A stretch of 64,000 bases of DNA from Prorocentrum cordatum. Taxonomy: Eukaryota > Sar > Dinophyceae > Prorocentrales > Prorocentraceae. The translations under genes and the position numbers were made by a program. The stretch spans positions 93,501 through 157,500 of the forward strand of contig CAUYUJ010017828.1 in assembly GCA_963575745.1 (NCBI GenBank), written 5' to 3'. Shown here one piece after another: positions 55,851 to 64,000 of this stretch (within the stretch, counting starts at the first letter, position 1; the number at the start of each line of letters is the position of its first letter). Under the pieces are notes generated by a model. The model was not told the DNA's origin. It ran no database searches and saw only the letters and a program-made list of their open reading frames with translations.

Positions 55851-56572
55851 AAAGGCCACCAAGACGGTGCAAGATCTAGCCGCCACCGCCCCCAGGACCC
55901 TCCCCTCGGAACCCTCCCTGGACCCCCCCCAGGACCGCTCCAGGCACACCCCCAGAGGGCACGTCAGCTCCAAAAAGCGTCCCCGACGACTCCAAGAGCG
56001 CCCTCCCTCCCAAACAACGTCCCCGACGGCTCCAAGATCACCGAATCCGGAGACCCCTGGATCGGCGGCACTGGCCGGAGGCCATTACAATAAAAGGCCC
56101 CCAAGACGGTACAAGAAGCCTCCGAGACGCCAAGGGTGCCCCCAGGCGCCCAAGACGGTCCAGGAGGCCCCAAGTGGCGCTCCAAGAGCACCCCCAAGAG
56201 GGGGCCAAGAGGCCAGCACCTGCGATTTTGCATCGGTCTTCAATGGGTTTTGGCACGCTCATGTCTCCAGTGGCCCCCGTTCGGAGCTCCGACGCTGCTT
56301 CGCGAAGGCGCCCAGGCCTCACAACACAGCTCTTGCATACCCCATTATCCGAGACTGGGGGCCACCGGCAGGGGGCGAAGCCCTCACGGATAAAAGGGAT
56401 AGGGCTAGATGGGGCAGGGCAAGGGGTGGCACTGGGAGGTCACGGGAGGCAACGAGAGCCCACGGGATGCCACGGGGGCAACTGGATACTACAGAAGGCC
56501 TCGTCGTCCCACCGATTGCGCATCCGGCAATCCATCTACTCGTTTCTGAAAGCAATCGCTCATCGGTCGAAG
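55851..56572. other. No supported gene; 240-nt spaced direct repeat
   Basis: AATAAAAGGCC(n)CCAAGACGGT occurs near 55849 and 56089. Between and after are degenerate CCAAGAG(n)GCC words like those elsewhere in the window. Confidence 0.5.
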
Positions 56573-56750
56573 TACACGTCGTTCATTTCAAATCGTGCTC
56601 ATTTCTAATTGTGCTCGTTTCTAATTGTTCCTGGCCCCCGAGTGGCCAGAAAAAGGCCCAGGATAGAACAATTAGAAATGGAACCGTCTTTGCCCCCAAA
56701 AAATCAAAGAGCTTTTCGAACACATAGAATTGAACAGTGTGTATATTGGA
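56573..56750. mobile_element. TTTCTAATTGTTC hairpin element, copy 2
   Basis: CGTTCATTTCAAATCGTGCTC, TTTCTAATTGTTCCTGGCC, AGGATAGAACAATTAGAAAT and CAAAAAATCAAAGAGCTTT follow the order of 16586-16765. Confidence 0.7.
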
Positions 56751-56804
56751 ATATGGGAATCCAAGAAGACCTACTGTCAACGGCTGGCGTGTATGCAAAA
56801 CTCT

Positions 56805-57180
56805 TCACAGACAAGCAAGGCCTTCTCAGAAGGCTCGGAAGTCGCCTGGCCTTTTGAGAAGTTTTCGAAGCCCTCCCCGAAGACAAACAAAGCAAGTTCT
56901 CAGAAGGCGCGAGGGCTTCCGAGAAGTCCCGCCGCCTTCTGAGAGGGCCTTCTCCTTCGCACTTCCCCCTGGGCGCGTCGCCGAATGTCGGTCAAAATCG
57001 TTCCCCGGACCCCTCCAGGGGTCCATCCGACGCGGCGTTTCGCTCCGGATTGACTTTCGGGGGCCCCGGGGCCCGAAAACGGCTCCCAGAGGCCGAGAAC
57101 TGCGACAAAAACGCCTCGAACCTCGAACCCCGAAGCTCGAACCTCGGAGTTCGAACCTCGAACCTCGAAGCTCGCCGCCG
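56805..57180 (+). repeat. CTTCTCAGAAGG dispersed repeat, forward copy
   Basis: CCTTCTCAGAAGGCTCGGAAG, GCCCTCCCCGAAGACAAAC, CTCAGAAGGCGCGAGGGCTT, CCTCCAGGGGTCCATCCGAC, TTTCGGGGGCCCCGGGGCCC and repeated CTCGAACCTCG occur here. The reverse complement of nearly the same text is at 58780-59165. Frames crossing both copies give the same peptide words, but stop-free length is short and no domain is visible. Confidence 0.8.
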
Positions 57181-57289
57181 ATTAGGGGCCAGCAGGCCCC
57201 CGACGCGGGCCCCCCCCCCGGCCAGGCGGGGGGCGATCGCGCCACGCGGGGAAAGCCCCCCGCAAGCCAGGCTGGGCGGTGCACACGCG

Positions 57290-57472
57290 CGCCCTACGCT
57301 TCGGTCGGGCGTGTACCCCTACAGGGAGATTTCGAACGAAAAATAAAAAACGACCCTCAACATATTCAAAAATACGGAGAAATTGTTTAAACACTCCCCC
57401 CTGGCTCTTCTTTCTTTGAACTATTTTTGAATAGTCCTCCTGTAGAGGCACATGCCCGACCTAACTCTACGC
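57290..57472. mobile_element. GGTCGGGC terminal inverted-repeat element, second copy
   Basis: TCGGTCGGGCGTGTACCCCT with ACAGGGAG on the left is inverted relative to CCTGTAGAGGCACATGCCCG and ACCTAACTC on the right. The AT-rich middle (TTGAATAGT and TTCAAAAATAC) is typical of the family. The next 60 nt, with GGGGCGCCGGCGTGGGGCCC, recur at about 58315-58345. Confidence 0.65.
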
Positions 57473-57985
57473 GGAGATCTCCTCTGCCCCCAGGGGCGCC
57501 GGCGTGGGGCCCACCGCTGCCCTCGATGGCAGAACGGTGTTTGTAGAGGGCAACGAATCCCCCCCATAATAACCACTCCGACAAGCGAAGCTGTTTAGTA
57601 AACGCACCCAAAGAAGGAATCGAGCAGGGTGGGGCTGATTAGTCGACGCCCAGGGCCGTTGAGTAAACGCCGGTTATCGGGTCCAGGTGGTTTTTCCTCC
57701 CTTGCGGTTTTGAAGGCTGATCTGCCTTCCAAACAACCGCACTTACGCAGGAGCCCAGGGTTCGGGCGTTGGCAGGACAGGGTTTAAGGGGACCTGGTTT
57801 AGTGATGTGTCCTGGGGAACGCGCCCCCCCCCCCCCCCCCCCCCGCCCCTTTCCACTGACCGGAACTGCCGTCACCCGTCAAAAACACCAGCTACCGCAG
57901 ACCAAATTGTCAGTGATTCTGGCGATACTACTAGACGGGTCCCCGTACCTGGGGTTGCAAGGTTTCCTTCGGGGCCGTAGGTGAC
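57473..57985. other. No supported gene
   Basis: Mixed sequence with a long C run at 57823-57844. No exon, RNA or repeat family recognised except the short duplicated phrase at 57473-57531. Confidence 0.4.
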
Positions 57986-57989
57986 CCGA

Positions 57990-58192
57990 GGAGGAGGAGG
58001 AGGAGAGGAGGAGGAGGAGGAGGAGGAGGGAGGGAGAGGAGGAGGGAGGAGGAGGAGGAGGAGGAGGAGAGGAGGAGGAGGGAGGAGGAGGAGGAGGAGG
58101 AGGAGGAGGAGGAGGAGGAGGAGGAGGAGGAGGAGGAGGAGGAGCAGGAGGAGGAGGAGGAGGAGGAGGAGCAAGAGGAGGAGGAGGAGGAC
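57990..58192. repeat. GGA tract
   Basis: About 200 nt of GGA/GAG repeats with two GGGAGGGAG interruptions. Confidence 0.95.
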
Positions 58193-58405
58193 GGGTCGCC
58201 TAAGCTCTTCGGAGAAACCCTCTACCCTTCACTGGGGTCCTGGCTATACCCGAAGGGTGGACCCCCGGCCAGGGCTTTGGCGGTGCAGGCGCGCGCGCCC
58301 TCCGCGGGGAGCTCCTCTTCCCCCATGGGTGCCGGCGTGGGGCCCACCGCGGCGGTGGAGCCCGCCTCTCGGCGGCGAGCGAGGCGGAGAAGCGAGGATC
58401 TGTCT

Positions 58406-58769
58406 GGTTGACCCAAAAGGGGGTCCAGCGACATCGGGGTGGTGGAATAGATCTGATGCAATAGATTTGTGGGGAAGTAACAGATTTGGGGTGTGCAATA
58501 CGTTCCAGTGCGCAAGATGAGTAGCTGGGTTTTCGCGTCCAGCTGCAAGGGGGTGGTGCAATAGATTTTGGGCAATGGTATTGCACATGCATTGCGCCGT
58601 ATAATTGTATTGCATTGAGTGTTAAGTAATGTATTGCGCGCGAAAATCCAGCAAAACATTTGCGCCCTGGAACGTATTGCACGCCCCAAATGTATTGCGA
58701 CCCCACAAATCTATTGCACCAAATCTATTGCACCACCCCCTTGTCGCTGGACCCCCTTCTGGGTCAACC
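58406..58769. mobile_element. TATTGCA inverted-repeat element, full copy
   Basis: Left GGTTGACCCAAAAGGGGGTC then CAGCGACA and right TGTCGCTGGACCCCCTTCTG then GGTCAACC are inverted, with arms of about 70 nt that include GGTG(n)AATAGAT. The interior repeats TGTATTGC. There is no transposase. A shorter copy is at 13503-13759. Confidence 0.8.
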
Positions 58770-58779
58770 CGATGATTCT

Positions 58780-59165
58780 CACTTCGAGGTTCGAATTTCG
58801 AGGTTCAAACCTCGAGGTTCGAGGCATTTTTGTCGCAGTTCTCGGCCTCTGGGAGCCGTTTTCGGACCCCGGGGCCCCCGAAATTCAATCCGGAGCGAAA
58901 CGCCGCGTCGGATGGACCCCTGGAGGGGTCCGGGGAACGATTTTGACCGACATTCGGCGACGCGCCCAGGGGGAAGTGCGAAGGAGAAGGCCCTCTCAGA
59001 AGGCGGCGGGACTTCTCGGAAGCCCTCGCGCCTTCTCGGAGGTTTTCTCGGTCTTCGGGGAAGGCTCCGAAAACTTCTCAGAAGGGCAGGGGGATTTCCG
59101 AGCCTTCTGAGAAGGCCCGCCTCTTCTTCCTTCCCCCCCCTCGCTCGCCGCCGAGCCTCGACGCC
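58780..59165 (-). repeat. CTTCTCAGAAGG dispersed repeat, reverse copy 2
   Basis: Reverse complement of 56805-57180 nearly word for word, from GGTTCGAATTTCGAGG to CTCGCTCGCCGCCGAGCC. Its right edge meets the second EF-hand exon. It may therefore have been inserted into that gene's next intron or have truncated it. Confidence 0.8.
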
Positions 59166-59523
59166 GCTCATCGCGGTGGAGGTCGAGCACGGCATCACGT
59201 CGACGATGCCATCCAGCTCCTCGGGGCTCACCTGGCCGAGTTGGGGAACCCTGAGCCCAAAAACGTGTTCATCTCTCGGGGACACATCTTTGTTACTCCC
59301 GCCGCCTTCTGCCGACCTTGCGCCGCCTCCCGCCGAGGAAGAGATGGCATCTCCTTCGATCTTCGGAGGCACTGCCCATTCTGGAACGGCTCACCTGGCC
59401 GTCGCCGTCCCTGTCCAGGAGCGCCTTGAGGTTCTCGGGACTGGGGTCCCTCATCACGTTGAGAAGGACAGTGGTTCTGTACGCGACCTCGTCAAGCTCG
59501 GCCTCGTGTGACTCAGAAGCAAG
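59150..59523 (-). CDS. EF-hand protein gene fragment, two exons split inside the Ca-binding loop
   Basis: EF-hand loops bind calcium in calmodulin-like sensors and in many larger proteins; the parent protein is unknown. Exon 59523-59395 follows CCTGGCAG, is 43 codons and reads ELDEVAYRTTVLLNVM, then PENLKALLDRDGDGQ. Exon 59231 downward reads VSPEELDGIVDVM. Joining CAG to GTG gives loop DRDGDGQVSPEE with acidic residues at positions 1, 3, 5 and 12 and Gly at 6, flanked by helices ENLKALL and LDGIVDVM. The intron is 163 nt. Upstream, the open frame at 59808-59548 (with SLSSRLADYV and CGHIGAMLETILSHWE) may contain earlier exons but is in another phase with no certain junction. Downstream the reading enters a dispersed repeat near 59160, so the end is arbitrary. 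It may be a truncated gene. Confidence 0.55.
59232..59394 (-). mobile_element. 163-nt introner inside the EF-hand loop, flanked by a 14-nt duplication
   Basis: CGGCCAGGTGAGCC occurs on both sides of the insert on the coding strand (+ strand 59385-59398 and 59222-59235). The donor GTGAGC lies in the first copy and the acceptor CAG in the second. Splicing thus removes one duplicate plus the insert and restores the pre-insertion exon exactly. The insert has no inverted ends. Internal words TCTCTTCCTCGGCGG and TTTTTGGG are shared with 49010-49195. Confidence 0.75.
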
Positions 59524-59547
59524 CTGCCAGGGAAACGCTGGCCGTCG

Positions 59548-59808
59548 TCAACATCCTTCCCAATGGCTCAATATTGTCTCCAGCATGGCCCCTATGTGTC
59601 CACACATTGCCCTTGGATCGTTCTGCCCTGAGAGCGTTCTCAGGGGGGCCAGCGACTTCGCAAGACGCGTCTGACAGACAAGACTATCGATATACCTCGT
59701 GATGCTTGAGATTAAAGCCGTCAAGAGAGCCGTGGATGAGGCCCACGGGGTCACATAGTCTGCCAACCGAGAGCTCAGCGATACCACGGCGCATCGAAAT
59801 GGTTCCAC
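59548..59808 (-). other. Open frame upstream of the EF-hand exons, unrecognised
   Basis: Reads AVVSLSSRLADYVTPWASST, YIDSLVCQTRLAKSLAPLRT and CGHIGAMLETILSHWE, looks like ordinary protein and is on the EF-hand strand. A competing frame (59684-59830) reads RATNVKLDPRGTISMRRGI, so which part is real is unclear. It may hold 5' exons of the EF-hand gene. No family recognised. Confidence 0.3.
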
Positions 59809-59892
59809 GAGGGTCCAGCTTTACGTTCGTCGCCCGTCCCAGGGGCTTCCTTGGGGCATTTGCTGGGCCGCCTCGGAGGCGATGAGGGCCAA

Positions 59893-60105
59893 TACTTCGA
59901 AGAAGAACGAATGCCATATAAAAATAAACTTTTGGGCGGTCCGCCCGGATCTCTTGGATGTGCGCTGGACCACCCTCCCCGGCGCGCGGAGCGCGCCGGG
60001 GGCGTCGGCGCCCCCGGGGGGGCCGGCGCGGATCTAGGAAATCCGCGCGGAGCGCCAACAGTTTGTGTTTATGGCGTTTTCTCTTCTCCGAATACTGTCC
60101 GAGAG
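59893..60105. mobile_element. CATAAAC-type inverted-repeat element, copy 3
   Basis: GAAGAACGAATGCCATA then AAAATAAACTTTTGGGCGG on the left is inverted relative to GGAGCGCCAACAGTTTGTGT and TTATGGCGTTTTCTCTTCTC on the right. The centre has CCCCGGCGCGCGGAGCGCGC. It resembles 49361-49560. Confidence 0.65.
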
Positions 60106-60436
60106 GAGGAGGAGGAAAAGGAGAAGGAGGAAGAGGAGGAGGAGGAGGAGGAGGAGGAGGAGGAGGAGGAGGAGGTGGAGAAGGCGGAGGAGGAGGAGGA
60201 GGAGGAGGAGGAGAAGGGGGAGGAGGATGATGAGGGGGGATGAGGGGGAGGAGGAGGGGAGGAGGAGGAGGAGGAGGAGAGGAGGGGGAGAGGGGGAGGA
60301 GGAGGAGGAGGAAGAGGGGGAGGAGGAGGAGGAAGGAGGAGGAGGAGGAGGAGGAGGAAGAGGAGGAGGAGGAGGAGGAGGAGGAGGAGGAGGAGGAGGA
60401 GGAGGGGAGGGGAGGAGGAGGAGGGGAGGAGGAGGA
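60103..60436. repeat. GGA tract
   Basis: About 330 nt of GGA/GAG repeats. From 60437 to 60920 there is no supported gene. That stretch holds GACTGGACTGGACTGG and a CCACGACCCC(n)CACCACCCCGA repeat near 60700-60755. Confidence 0.95.
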
Positions 60437-60921
60437 CTGGACTGGACTGGAACTCATGGAAGCCTGGATTCCATCACAACAGCAACTCTGACTGCAACGT
60501 GAAATCGCAAAGAGAGCATGACAACTGCTGCACGGAAGACTTCAGAGAAGAGGCCTGCGAGCCTCCGCCACTACACGATGATATGGATGGCTGCCGCGCT
60601 CTGCACAAGGCAGCACTGGCCTTGGCCAGCAACCCCAGGCGGCACGCGACCGCACTCAGGGGGCTGGCTCTGAGGCGCGCGGTTCGAGTCTCCCCCTTCC
60701 CGCTCCACGACCCCGCGGCCCACGACCCCCACCACCCCGACCACGACCCCGTCCCCCTCCCACAGAAGCAGGCGTTGGCGGTGGCATCGCGATCACTGGG
60801 GTGGCTGGGAGTGCTGGGTGACTATATACAGCGACCTTATTGTGCATGCTATCTAGGATATCTTCCCTCACTACTCCGCGAGAGACCAGTTCGCGGAAAC
60901 GATCAGAATTCTGAGAGGCTC

Positions 60922-63900
60922 TCACGACTCTCTGTTGGCCAGCAGTCTGGAGATCTCTCTCTCGAGTGGGCCTCTGGGAGCCGCTCCCGATAGGAGCCGC
61001 CCCCCCTCCAACTTCAGAAGACGCTCGAATAAGTCCGCTAGGCGACGACCCACCCCCATCTCCCTGTGGAACGAGAACATGATGATGGCTTTCTGCGGCT
61101 CTCCCTCGATTTTCTTCATGGTTTTGATCCGAAACATCCCGCGCGCCCGAGCCAACTCGTTCATGCCGATATTCTTTATCTTGCTCTCCCACAGCTCTCT
61201 GAACTCCGTTATCAATTTGCGCTCCTGCTCCTCTCCTGCTCCTGCTGCTGGGCTGTGAGTGGCGCCATGTGCCGTGGCAGCGACGAGAATGTGCAAGTGG
61301 GGCGGGCCTCGCGCGAGCATCTCCTCCCTGGCGGTGCGCCTGGCCTCGTCCCCTTCCCTCCTTCGTGCGGTCCTTGAGGGCCTTCGAATCGTCGTCGTAT
61401 GTCTTGCCTCCCTTGAGGCAAGCTGCTGCCAGACCGCTTCCCGCCAGGATTTCGACTTTGATGAAGACGCATGCCGCCATGGCGGCGATCTCCCGACTGT
61501 TGCTGAGCACGAGGCGGGCCATTGCATTGGCGAGCATGCGGGGTGCTTTGTCTCCCTGGGCCGACTGCTTGACATGATTGGGCTTCCGTTCGGCTTGGGC
61601 CTGTTCGACTGTGGCGGCCCCCCCCCTCGGCCCCCTCCTTCCTTTTCGGCGTCTTGGACCGCGAGGGGAAGCTCAACTCCTCCATCGGCTCTGAAGGGGG
61701 CCATCACGGAGGACGGGGCGAACGGGGCGATCACAAAGGGCAGGTGGCTGCAGAGATGGTCACGCAGGTCCGAAAGACTCGAGCCCGTATAATCACAGCG
61801 CGGACATGTAAACGAGGGTGGCATACCAGCCACAGTTTTCATAGTAGCTGGCCCACGTGTAATGCAATGCCCCCGAGAAATAGACCCTTGGAGGTGACGT
61901 CCAGCATTAGAGGTACTTGCAAACACCTGTCTGCAGTGAACACATGTTGCTGACTGTGAGTGTATGTGCGACATTTCTGACATGGTGAACTTGGCGAAGA
62001 TGATCCATGTAGTCCCGTCTATTGGAGAATTCCGTTTTGCACCTCTGGCCTTCAACCTCGAGCTCACACGCGAACATGGGGTCCTCGGCGCTCCCATCCG
62101 CGGCCACTGCTGTCGAGTCGTGAGTGCCCGCGGCCCCCGCCGACGTCTCGGCGCTATGACGTGTCGGCGCTCGTCCGATAATCTGACCCTCCCCAGGAAC
62201 CCCTCCAGTGAAGTCCCAAAATCTGCTAAGATAGCCTTATTCAAGTTGTCGGCGTACTTAATCAACGAGAGGTCTGCCCTAATGTCGCCCCACTGTGCGT
62301 TGAGATCCTTAGCACTTGGGCCCCTACTCCAGAGCTCCCGCCCCCATCCCAGGATCGGCCTCGAGAACGTGGCCAAGAACATGGCGACAATGTAAGGATC
62401 ACCCATTGTCCCCCCCTGCTTCGGCTGAGCTGTGCATCTGGCCCCGCTCGTCGGGAGTTCAACCACTGAGTTCCGATGGCGCTGACGACGTACTTCAACA
62501 TCGTGGTCCGCACAATGTATACCTACGGTAGTGTCCGTCGACTCGTGCGTGCTACTCGCAAATGCATTCGACATGTCTTTCATGCATATACAATGAGTTC
62601 TTGACGCCGCTCGTAAACGCCACATCGTACAATTAGATATAAGTACTGCGTTCTCACGCCGTCGGCCCCGTACAAACCCGCGGTCCTGGATAGAGGGCGT
62701 TGGTCGCAACTTCGTCGAACAATATCCTTTCCCTACCGTCGGGGGCACGTGCGCGACACGCTTGCCCAGAGGGCCTACCATCAATGACTTCGGGAGCGCC
62801 GCTGCCTGACTGCGGTGCCAGTAAAGGGGGGTGATATTATGCCGTCGAATCCTCAATAGTCCAACGTGCAAGAGGAACCACAGGGTCTTGTTGTCGGGGG
62901 GGTCCTCGCTCGCGCCCACGCCTAGGTTCTGCTGCGTTCGCCACCGAGGAAAGAGACACATATGCCAGAGTTCGAGAGGGGCCGTGCCCTCTGGGACCAC
63001 ACGCCTCTTGGGCGCGCCCCTGAAATAAGAACGAAGGTTCTGGACATCAGTCTTAACTAAGGAGGTAAGCTCTGGGTCGTCGAGCTCGTAATCGTACGTC
63101 TCGCCCTCCCTCTCAGCTCTCCACTCCTCCCATTCAATCGGTTCAACCTGCATGTCGCCCTCGCAACCAGGTTTCTGCCACACGTGAAGCCAGTCCTCAG
63201 CATCTGGGGGCGCACCGGTGGCCAATTGTGCATCACGGCGTTTCGGCCCATACCGACAACGAGCTGCACGACGGGAGGCTTTCATCGCCTCCGCGGTACG
63301 CCTCCTGGCCCAACATTCACTGGTTTCCTGAAGCAGTCTGGCACGAAACTGACGCAGGTGTTGCCGACGTTCCTTGTGGAGCTGGGCTGAGAGGGCCTTC
63401 AGCTGAGCATCGATCTCCTCGGCCCCCTCCTCGCCCCCCTCCTCCTTCCGCCCTCGTAGCTCGACGCGCTGACGAAGCAGGTTTCGGCGGCGTTCACAGT
63501 CCTCTCCGTGCCCTGCTCGTCTCTGAGTGTCCCCCGAGAAGTGCACCTGCCCCGCCCGAACCAAGGTTCCCTCCAATATCTCAAATATTTCATCTGGGGA
63601 CGCGTAGTCACGAAGATAAGGGACTCCTGCCCCCACCAGCTCCTCATTGACGGCCTCTATAAATTCCCACCTCCCCCTCCCAGATCTGAGCCCCTCCATC
63701 ATGTCATCGTAATTCCAACGGATCCTATCATCAGCTGGTCGCATCAGTCCACCTTTATTGAACTCCATACTGAGCACCACAGGCAGATGATCCCGAGGAG
63801 GGGCTCCCCTGATAGGCTGTAATTTAGCTCCTAGTCGACGTAATGGATGGCAATGCCGAGTAAGACGTGCTAACCCTTGGGGGTAACAGATAAAATCAAT

Positions 63901-64000
63901 ACAGCTCGAAGAAGTATTCCCGAAAAAAGTATGCTCTGCCCTCTGTTGTACATTCCCCGCTATCATATGGTGTTTCTCTAGCAGCCCGCGGAGTCGTTCA
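60922..64000 (-). mobile_element. LINE retroelement: endonuclease end, RT, zinc fingers; 5' part outside window
   Basis: A 1014-codon frame runs from the right edge to 60922 and is open at the edge, so it is partial. The first 70 residues match the end of an exonuclease-endonuclease-phosphatase domain: LLEKHHMIAGN, SSSCIDFI, then RDHLPVVLS. RT motif A is DMSNAFAS (about residue 463, near 62579-62559). Motif B is QGGTMGDPY and motif C is KYADNLNK (about 62256-62244). The last has Asn where the second catalytic Asp normally stands. Two C2H2-like fingers follow: CVHCRQVF(n)H and FTCPRCDY(n)LRDHLCSH. The C-terminal ending SGAAPRGPLER is as I recall for dinoflagellate LINEs. Between about 61690 and 61390 the likely reading is another frame (NAMARLVLSNSREIAAMAA, CVFIKVEIL), so two compensating frameshifts are present. 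The copy is probably inactive. Confidence 0.8.

Noticed and set aside
60660-60720. tRNA-like B-box word GGTTCGAGTC
   Set aside because: The flanking bases do not form a T-stem, there is no acceptor stem, and no A-box lies at proper distance.
1-64000. Dinoflagellate spliced-leader relics and 5S/U snRNA genes
   Set aside because: I looked for TTTTGGCTCAAG-like and snRNA-like words by eye and noticed none. A computed search could still find diverged copies.

Overview
The window looks like nuclear DNA of a large, GC-rich, repeat-dominated protist genome. A dinoflagellate is the best guess. The evidence is two LINE-type retroelements whose RT, zinc-finger and RNase H or endonuclease layout I associate with dinoflagellate LINEs, small introns that look like inserted elements, one likely GC-AG intron, strong G/C at third codon positions, and very few host exons in 64 kb. 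No rRNA, tRNA, spliced-leader sequence, CRISPR or bacterial operon was recognised. The assignment is inference. Other introner-rich algae are the main alternative.

Layout. Positions 1-11330 are a tandem array of eight related units of about 1.2-2.1 kb arranged in a higher-order order, three of them carrying long TCG-rich tracts. Positions 11330-22560 hold microsatellites, several short inverted-repeat families, a decayed element ORF (15.5-16.6 kb) and a 1.6-kb fold-back (19.76-21.39 kb). Positions 22.6-25.5 kb hold candidate minus-strand exons of an unrecognised membrane protein. A frameshifted LINE (25.5-29.3 kb) abuts them. Positions 29.3-39 kb are low-complexity DNA, including a 1.9-kb AC-rich tract and a roughly 0.9-kb segmental duplication. 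Positions 39.27-44.23 kb are a three-level nested tandem repeat. Positions 44.2-50.8 kb hold inverted-repeat elements, an AAGCT satellite and a GGA tract. Positions 50.8-52.4 kb contain the best host gene, a multi-pass membrane protein resembling the STRA6-like family. Positions 53-59 kb are a dense cluster of dispersed elements. Positions 59.1-59.5 kb encode an EF-hand. From 60.9 kb to the right edge is a second LINE on the minus strand.

The most interesting result is that the introns of the two recognisable host genes appear to be inserted mobile elements. In the STRA6-like gene, intron 1 (228 nt) and intron 2 (199 nt) are each bounded by terminal inverted repeats, and removing them keeps the reading frame. 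In the EF-hand gene a 163-nt insert lies exactly inside the calcium-binding loop, between two copies of a 14-nt direct repeat that contains AGGT. Excision from GT to AG restores a perfect 12-residue loop. Related copies of two of these families lie outside genes in the same window. This is the expected signature of introner elements, here from three unrelated families within 9 kb.

All similarity statements come from reading the sequence by eye. No database search, folding or alignment program was run, so percentage identities are not given and boundaries of repeats are approximate unless stated.
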